The notes under the pieces were generated by a model, which worked only from the letters and a program-made list of their open reading frames with translations, was not told the DNA's origin and ran no database searches. The position numbers and the translations under genes are program-made. A DNA stretch of 64,000 nucleotides from Dentipellis sp. KUC8613 (Eukaryota; Basidiomycota; Agaricomycetes; Russulales; Hericiaceae), in assembly GCA_002286715.1 (NCBI GenBank), contig NSJX01000012.1, positions 209,916-273,915 of the forward strand, given 5' to 3'. Positions 56,895-64,000 of the stretch are shown here, piece after piece (positions within the stretch are counted from its first letter, which is position 1; the number at the start of each line of letters is the position of its first letter).

Positions 56895-58073
56895 TTACGC
56901 GACTCCGTTGCCGTTCGCGACAGGCTTCTTGCCACGCGCCGGTTTCTTGTACGTTTGAACGTAGAAGTTGATGAACAGGAACAAGTAGCTCGTCAACAAT
57001 CCGCAGCCGAACAGAGCAGCTCCCTCCGTTCCCGCGCATGTCCCATAGGTCGGCAATGAAGGCCAATACGTGTATGCAAAGTAAGAGTATGCTGGGTGAT
57101 GGAAGAACGGTGAGTATCCCAAACGACGAGCATAGGGCGATCGAACATACTGCCAAAGTACACAACAAACAAGTCAATAATGAACTGGACGATTTGCATA
57201 GTCGTAAGGTATTTCTTCCACTGCAAAGCAGGTCAGCAAACAGTAATCGTTTGTCGTTTTGTCCGTGTAACGCACCCAGATCTTGGCACCTCCAGCGGTT
57301 GCATAGTAGTAGTAATCTGTGTCGCGTCATCAAATCAGCAGACGCGTAGAGGGTTGGGAACGAAAAAACTTACACATGAGAACGTGGACAGCCAGATTCA
57401 ATGATATTACAACCCATGACTACGCGGAAAAGCTTAGCCAGTGCGTTAGAAAAGCAGAACCCGAGACACGTACGATACTCGTCTTGCCGTTGAGCTGGCT
57501 GAAGCAAAGAAGTGCAGTTGCAGAGTGGTGGAAGACATGCAGGAAGGCTGCATACAACGTCTGAGAATATAGACGGCATAACTAGAGGACGATACAAACC
57601 GAGAGGCTTCTTCTTCAGAGCGAGGAAGATCGTGTCGAGAAGCTCCAGGTACTTGAAGGAGTAGTTGACCATATAGTAGAACTCCATACTCTGCAGACAT
57701 GTTCAGAGAGGATGTCTCGTTCATATGACGCGTAAAAACTGACCGGGGTCCATACATCGTGATTGCATAAAGCATAAAATGGCCCGTGATACCAAAGTGC
57801 TGGCAACATCTCCTCGAGAAAGAGAGCGAGCAGGATCGCGCTTCCAGCGCTGAGAATAACATTGTGCACTTGGAATAAGAAGGTGAGCTTGAGAGGTTGA
57901 CGACCCTTCATGATTTCACGTATGCCGAAGATGGCGGCGAGGTAACCAACGAGCGTAGAAACGACGGCCGGCCAGGTAGACAGAGGCGTAGCACCAGGGA
58001 CATAGTGAGTAAGATAATAGGGGACAGAAGGGAGGGGAGCGTATTGCAACAAGAAATCTGCGAGAGGAGCCAT
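56895..58073 (-). CDS. Very-long-chain fatty acid elongase (ELO family)
   Basis: Translation probably starts at ATG 58073 (GCCATGG context), giving MAPLADFLLQYAPLPSVPYY; an in-frame ATG at 58118 would add 15 residues. Six exons encode about 300 residues. The order is the ELO one: IREIMKGRQPLKLTFLFQVH, FYALCNHDVWTPSMEFYYMV, then YSFKYLELLDTIFLALKKKP (KxxExxDT). The catalytic histidine box is FLHVFHHSATALLC. Next come SLNLAVHVLMYYYYYATAGG and KKYLTTMQIVQFIIDLFVVY. The tail FLFINFYVQTYKKPARGKKP is basic, as in ER-retained elongases. The enzyme condenses malonyl-CoA with acyl-CoA in the ER membrane. The HVFHH form is typical of saturated/monounsaturated elongases such as yeast Elo2/Elo3, but chain-length preference cannot be assigned. 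Confidence 0.92.
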
Positions 58074-58507
58074 GGCGAAGAGGGGGAGGGCAAACCGAGG
58101 GAAGCTGATACTTGGCACAAGCAGAAGAAAAAGAGAACAAGTCCGTCACGCATCCGGCCACTCCGAACGGGCGTGACCATCCTCGATCTTAATCACGTTC
58201 TGTTCCGGCCGACGTCCGACCAATCGTGTCTCCCCCTCCATACTTCGCCACGTCAACTTTTTCACGTTCAACCCATCCCTCCGCACAGATTACCCCCTCT
58301 CGATCACTCAGCATCACCGTCTCGTATGCAAATGTCATATATCCTGATCCCTTGATGTACAGTGTGTCCACAATCAACCAATCCGAGTCACGTAACAACT
58401 AACACTGGCCCGTCATCGTGTCGCACCAGTAGTACCTTTTCACTGCACGTCAAATCGAAAGTAAATAACTGGTCGGCGTGTAGTGCCACATAGAACTCAC
58501 CGCTCAT

Positions 58508-59132
58508 TCAGCTGTGTTCGATTGAGAGCTTCGTGAATGCATGTTTGATATCGTTCTCGGCTGTCTGCAGGTGCTGAGGCGGTAATGAGGCAAAGCGGTG
58601 TGCTCGATGGAGTGAGTCTATATGTTGCTGACACCTGATAGCGGCAGCCTGTGATTAGCTTTGCAAGGCATATGGGCTTGGATATCCGACTTACTCCTCT
58701 GGCATGAAGAGACTTGATCAAGTTGTGGAGAAGGAGTAGTGCGCGAGAGCGGATATCTTGAAGATCATGGAGGTCAGAGCCTAGAGGCCGTCAATCGGAC
58801 TGTTCCTAGCTAATGACGAGACCTATCCTTACAATAGTCAACCGACGGGCACCAGGTCGGCACAGTGCAGTGTAGCCGTACTGGGTGATCACTGCTGGCC
58901 AAGAGCCTGCATGTATCGAATTGAATTACAGGGTCGTGGAGGATGGGCTACTCCACATACTCGGTAATGGGCGCTAGCGCTTTTTGGATGTCTCCAAGCT
59001 GAAGTGAAACGAATCATAAGCACGTCTTCGCCCGTCCGTGAGCCATGTGTCACGTACCTCGTGGACCTCCATCTGAACGTCCACGTCGACTTCGCTGGGA
59101 CGACCGACGATTTGAGGGCGGATGGTGAGCAT
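58508..59132 (-). CDS. Small five-exon protein of unknown function (136 residues)
   Basis: Splicing gives one continuous frame from ATG 59132 to TGA 58508-58510. The four introns join in phase: after MEVHE (GTACGT donor), after LAPITE (GTATGT), after SVDY (GTAAGG) and after LHARG (GTAAGT). The protein starts MLTIRPQIVGRPSEVDVDVQ, has a middle Cys pair region (LHCTVPTWCP), a helical stretch DLQDIRSRALLLLHNLIKSL, and a His-rich helix around CQQHIDSLHRAHRF ending SIEHS. No signal peptide or membrane segment is seen. I do not recognise the family. Four good donors and acceptors in phase argue that it is a real gene. TATATATAA on the minus strand lies about 115 bp upstream (59246-59254). Confidence 0.6.
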
Positions 59133-59245
59133 ACTGATTGCCGCCTTGGGAACTTAAAGAGAAAATATCCAAACAAAAGCCAATAAAGAGCACAGGTTAA
59201 GGTCTTGATTGTGAGGAAGAAGTGCGCCTACGTCGTGTCAACGAC

Positions 59246-59254
59246 TTATATATA
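59246..59254 (-). promoter_or_regulatory. Possible TATA box for the small unknown gene
   Basis: TATATATAA on the minus strand, about 115 bp upstream of the ATG at 59132. Confidence 0.4.
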
Positions 59255-60100
59255 GTAGGGCTCGTGTTTGACACGAGTGGGCTTGTTGCTGTAAAGCGGG
59301 AGGCGCCGGGTTCGTCGGGATATTACGGCCGCGCTCTCGAGCCTAAGGCCACGGGCCATTTGCATCTCGCCTCGCAGCCTTTAGTGGGTCCATTGCACAG
59401 GAAACTTCTAGCCTCTCGAACATGAGAGTCCCGACTTATGCGGTCACTTGTCAGTCGGCCCCACAGCCTGAAAACAAAGGTCGTCAACAGGAGTCGCGGC
59501 ACATTCACGTATCATGAGGACAAACCGTTGACATCATACAACACCTTCTTCCGCTAGGACAAAATAAGCACAGCTAGCTACAGCCGTATCGGTAGCGAGG
59601 GGTCGTTGTCAATGATCTCGACACTGGCGCATTTGTTTTCGGCCATAAGGTGGCCCCGGTACGATAGCTTCAATATTGAGGCAACCAGTTGTCTAGATGA
59701 CGAGAACTTGAAAAGCGTACATAAGCAGTCATAGGCGGCATCGCAGTAGCAGAAGAATTTGGGTTACGGAGTCTTTCAAAGGCTGGATCTGTCGTCCTTC
59801 GAAGTTCGAACAAGTGTCACCGGCCTGGGCAACGGTATTGAGAAATGTGCAAACCCGAGTGTGAGCCGTTCCTGAAGTCAATGGGCACGTGCTGCGCCAG
59901 CCTATGACGTTCTGTGGCTGTGGGCTTGCTCGCACACCAAGTGCATGCAATTAGAATGTTATGCATGCTACCTAGCATTACCTGAACTCCACCTCCAACC
60001 ACACCATCTCGAACTCTACTGCTGTCGAGACAGCACCATTACCTCCCATCGCATCCTCTGAACATCTTCGCAGATCCGTAGCAGCTCACTTTCGCGCAAC
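59255..60100. other. Divergent intergenic region upstream of VPS13
   Basis: No frame over 75 codons and no family signature. It separates the small unknown gene from VPS13 and should contain the promoters of both. No tRNA-like cloverleaf was found. Confidence 0.4.
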
Positions 60101-63100
60101 ATGTGGTGGTTGGATCCGGGGAAGGAGATCCTGAACATTGTACGTGCTTCTTCTACACCAACGCACTTTCCACCTTAACATACGCCATTCTATAGGTGTT
60201 CAATAAGATCCTCGCCCCTTATGTGGAGAATCTTGATATGAACCAGGTGAACTATGGCATAGGGCAAGGTGCGTTTTCGATCGGCCAGTTCGTGCCATGA
60301 ATTTGTTCAATGACCATGCAAAGGTCAATTGACGCTGAAGAAGCTGCGATTGAAGAAGGGGGCACTCGACAAATTTCGATTGCCTGTGGATGTCATTGAA
60401 GGTATGGCTTACTTGCACGTCGCCGAAGCTCTAATCGTGCTTATGAAGGCGCAAAGGTCACCTGGGCCAGTTCACGTTGTCTTTGCACTGGAGAAACCTG
60501 GGGAATCAGCCAGTTGAACTGCTGATTGAGGATGTATACCTTCTCGTAGTTCCGTCACCAGAAGGCGACGATGATCCGCTAGAGGACGAGGCGCGTTTGC
60601 AAGCCGCGAAGATGGAAAGGCTGCAGAACGCAGAATTGCTGCACGTACAAGACCAGACGAGCCCCACCGAAGGTCTGCACATGCTTTGTGACACGACGTA
60701 TGCTGAAACGTCTCATAAGACCCCCAGGAGCAAGGATTACTCGCGTCGCTGGTCGCAAAGATTGTGAACAACCTTCAAGTCACGATCAAGAACATTCACA
60801 TCCGTTATGAAGACAAGATTAGCGTGCCAGGGGTACGTCATCAGCATGGAGTTTCATGAATCAGTACTGACTATAGTCACAGCACCCATTTGCAGCTGGA
60901 ATTACCTTAGCCGGATTCTCCGCTATCTCCGTCAACGAGGAGTGGTTGCCGGCATTCATCGAGAGCACGGCTGGTAGTGTCCACAAAGTTCATCTTTCAG
61001 TCTTATTCCTTGATTATAAATGCTCACAACCGGCTTCAGCTCTCCAAATTGGAATCGCTAGCGGTCTACTTCGATACGGACACAGAGAGCATAGCTGGGC
61101 TTCCTTATGAAAAGTCTCTTCAAGTATTCACCGACATGGTAAGAATAATCTTTTATGTCTGATTTGTATATACCTTCATACGTCTCTTGTTTTCAGATTG
61201 CCAGACAGGATCATACCCAGGGCCACCAATTTATTCTCAGACCAGTAACGGGAGAAGGAAGGGTTGGTATACAGTTATCTAACTATTCAGACTTATCTAA
61301 CATAGTTGCAGATTATAATGAATCACAAGCTGGATAAAGAGAGGCCCAAGTTTGACGTTCAATTGCTATTCAACGAAATAGGTGTTGCTCTCGATGATGA
61401 TCAGTACCGAGATGCAATATCACTCGTGGATATGTTCCATTTCTACACCCGGCGACATCAGGTAAAAACGCTTTTGTTCGGTCGTAGGAGTGATGAAATT
61501 GACATCCCGACAGTATCGGAAATTCTATCCATCAGAAGACGAGCTGCAGGAGAATCGGCCAAAAGCTCTGCTTCAATTCGCGGGTCGAGCCATCTTAGAT
61601 GGCGTACGAACTAGCAACCGAAAGTGGACCTGGGCATATTTCGCAGAGCGCCGAGACGACCGTCATTACTACGTGGATTTGTTCAAGAAAAAGCTCTTGA
61701 ACACAGCAATTCCAGAGGTAGGATTGTGACGCCCGTACGATGTTCCTGCTAAAACTAGTACCCTTTAGGATAACCAAGATCTTGACGATTTGGAGAAGAA
61801 GTTGTCATATGAGGACATTCGTTTCTACAGGTCGATCGCACGTTCCGAGTTGAGAAAAGACACAGCGCTGAGGAAGAAGCTGGAAGACGAGAAGCGAGCC
61901 AAAGAAACGCAAGCAACGTCGAGTTGGTCAAGTTGGCTTTGGGGATCGTCGACCGAGTCTGAGACTACTACGGATGATTCTCCATTTCACGGGCCGATGA
62001 ACGACGAGCAGCGCCAGGAGCTGTACGATGTCTTGGACTATGACGAGAAGCAAGCGCTGGCCGAAGCTTTCGAAGCGCCAAGGGACGCACTGAAGACGCG
62101 GGTCGTCGCTAGTCTGCAGAAAGGTTCGCTGGCGTTGCAGATAGATCCTCATGGAAAGGCGTCGGAAGTCACTTCAATCGTCTTCGATGGATTCGAGGCG
62201 ACATTCATTCAGAGGAGAGATAACTTTGAGGTCACGACATCGCTGGATGGGCTTGAAGTCTTTGACGGCACAACAGACGACACGCTTTATCCTCAAATCG
62301 TGCAAGTCAAGCACGATACACTCGCAATTCAGAGTCCCAGTACCGACAAGGTCGCCAAGCGAGAACCTTTCTTTTACGTCAAGTTTGAGAACAACCCGCT
62401 AGACGAGAGAGCAGATACCGCTCTCGCAGTCCGCATGCTGCCCATGGAGGTCATATACCACAGGGGATACGTCGAAGCGGTTTATCGATTCTTCAAACCG
62501 CCAGCTAGCCAGCTGGAATCCGTAGAGGCTTTGCTGGTACGTTTTGAAGCTCAATTACCTGGGTCTTAATGTCTAATCGGGGTGCAGAACGTTGCGAGTG
62601 AAACACTTGAAGGATTCCGGAAGGAGACACGTGCAGGTCTGGAATACGCCTTGCAGACGCACAAGACGATCGATGTGCAGGTGGATATGAGTGCCCCGAT
62701 CATCATAGTACCCGAAAGGTGGGTCGTTTACAAAGGCTCGAGAAGTGCACTGCTAACCGCTCGACAGCATCACGAGAGAGAAGTGCAAATACCTGGTGAT
62801 CGATGCAGGTCACATCTCGGTAGAAAGTGACCTAGCCGACAAAGCTGCGATCCGCGAAATACACCTCAAGCGGAATCAAAGCTATACTGATGAGGATTAC
62901 ACGCGATTGGAGTCTTTGATGTACGACAAGGTGTTCCTCAAGCTGGAAGCTGCTCAGGTAATTGTGCCATTATCTGAACTATCTTTCGTGTTCATCGTTT
63001 TTTTTTTTTCAGTTTGTCCTTGGAGAAGACTTGAAGACATGTCGTGACGCTCTCAAATCCCGAGAACGAGATTCTCTGCATCTCATAGAGCGGATTAACA

Positions 63101-64000
63101 TCGATTTGCAAGTCCAGAACTCCATTGTCCCCACCGCCGTAAACCTTTCGCGCTTCAAGGTTTCTGGAAACTTACCGCGACTGCAAGTCAACTTCTCGGA
63201 TTCCAAGTACAAGTCTATGATGCGCCTTCTGGATGTCACTATTCCCCAGTTTGACGGCGCACCCGCGAAGCCCAGTGGACCAATACCTCCGTCAGGAACT
63301 GGGTATCAGCTTCCGACAAATCTGTTCAATATATCGGCGACCGAATATAACATCGACGATGCAGACGAAGCAACGGGACGTGAGTTGCAACCTTCAGGCA
63401 ACGAAGGTAGCACTGAGGTTCGTCGCGATGCGTTGGGTGTTGCATCGAAAACTTAGACTTGTAACAGGAACAGGAACAAAGGCTTCATCAGAAGATTTTC
63501 GAGCTCGACTTCCATGTTGCACTGCTCAGCGCGTCTTTGTGGAAGAGTGAGAGCGAAGGTGCCGAAAATCAACTTGGAACCGTCTCATTCGAACGCTTTG
63601 CGCTCGGCGTAGCATTGCAGGAGTACAGTCTTCACGTTGACGTCCATCTAGGGTCTGCTCTTTTCGCATACGTCAGAAGCGGAATACTGAAACAGATCTT
63701 AGGTCATTGTCGATGCATTTATTGGAGCCTCAAGCGGGTTCCGTTGAAGTCCTTTCTTCCTCCAATGCGGCTAAGGAGGAAAAGGACCTTCTCAACATCA
63801 AATATAGCCGCGTTCAACAGATCTCGCCAGAGTTTCTGTCTGTATATGAAGGCATTGACCAAAATGTTGATATCAAGATCTCCACCGTCATCTTCCGCGC
63901 AGCGCCGGAACCTGTACTCACACTGTACGATTTTGTCATGACAACTTTTGTCCCCGACTCTAGCACTACAGTCGATGCGCCTGCTTCTGTGATAGATAGC
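60101..64000 (+). CDS. VPS13: Vps13 lipid-transfer protein, N-terminal part (runs off window)
   Basis: The ATG at 60101 gives [20 protein letters not shown] and [18 protein letters not shown], the chorein_N start seen in basidiomycete Vps13. It continues [40 protein letters not shown] and [20 protein letters not shown]. Next are [40 protein letters not shown] and [20 protein letters not shown]. Later blocks read [40 protein letters not shown] and [20 protein letters not shown]. These are the repeating-groove segments that form the hydrophobic lipid channel. At least fifteen exons are interrupted by short introns, one ending in a T-run near 63000. The gene has no stop before 64000, so only about a third is visible. 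Vps13 moves phospholipids between organelles at contact sites. Confidence 0.93.

Noticed and set aside
59800..59815. GTTCGAAC resembling a tRNA B-box
   Set aside because: No A-box or cloverleaf pairing at the right spacing.

Overview
The window looks like nuclear DNA of a filamentous basidiomycete, most likely an Agaricomycete. Genes are compact and cut by many 45-65 bp GT-AG introns. Intergenic spaces are short and coding DNA is moderately GC-rich. Several protein families are typical of this group: Kre9/Knh1-like GPI proteins, MLG1-like GH16 enzymes, a seven-helix receptor-like protein, and an intracellular-looking trypsin-fold protease. No tRNA or rRNA gene, CRISPR array or autonomous transposon was recognised. 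All gene models were spliced by eye, so exon edges are approximate unless positions are given.

Layout. 1-3.6 kb is gene-poor: an AT-rich edge, a 1.85 kb strongly G-skewed degenerate repeat, and a small GT repeat. 3.6-16.5 kb holds a trypsin-fold protease, a 7TM protein, a GPI-anchored Kre9-like protein, the mitochondrial protease ATP23, and a crotonase-family enzyme ending in the peroxisomal signal AKL. 16.5-18.5 kb encodes a TPX2-domain spindle protein. 18.5-21.6 kb is a decay zone: a broken gene of unknown family, then a secreted fasciclin (FAS1) gene split inside an exon by a 524 bp MITE. 22-31.8 kb carries an aldo/keto reductase of the K+ channel beta-subunit type, DNA polymerase zeta (REV3) and a SurE-family protein with a GC-AG intron. 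31.9-43.9 kb carries a GH16 glucanase, RPL15, an MFSD1-like transporter, an AGTRAP-like membrane protein with a truncated duplicate beside it, DPH7, a TMEM135-like protein and JAC1. 44.5-64 kb carries an RNA helicase A-like DExH protein, a decayed PD-(D/E)XK-like gene, AP-2 alpha (APL3), a PH-C2-RasGAP, an ELO elongase, a small protein of unknown function, and the start of VPS13, which runs off the window.

Most genes are unrelated housekeeping genes rather than a cluster. Loose themes are mitochondrial biogenesis (ATP23, JAC1), peroxisome and lipid handling (the AKL-tailed crotonase, TMEM135-like, ELO, VPS13), translation (RPL15, DPH7) and membrane traffic (APL3, VPS13). The most notable observation is the MITE: it has 3 bp target duplications and CACTG ends, and removing it with one target copy leaves the FAS1 exon open and in frame.
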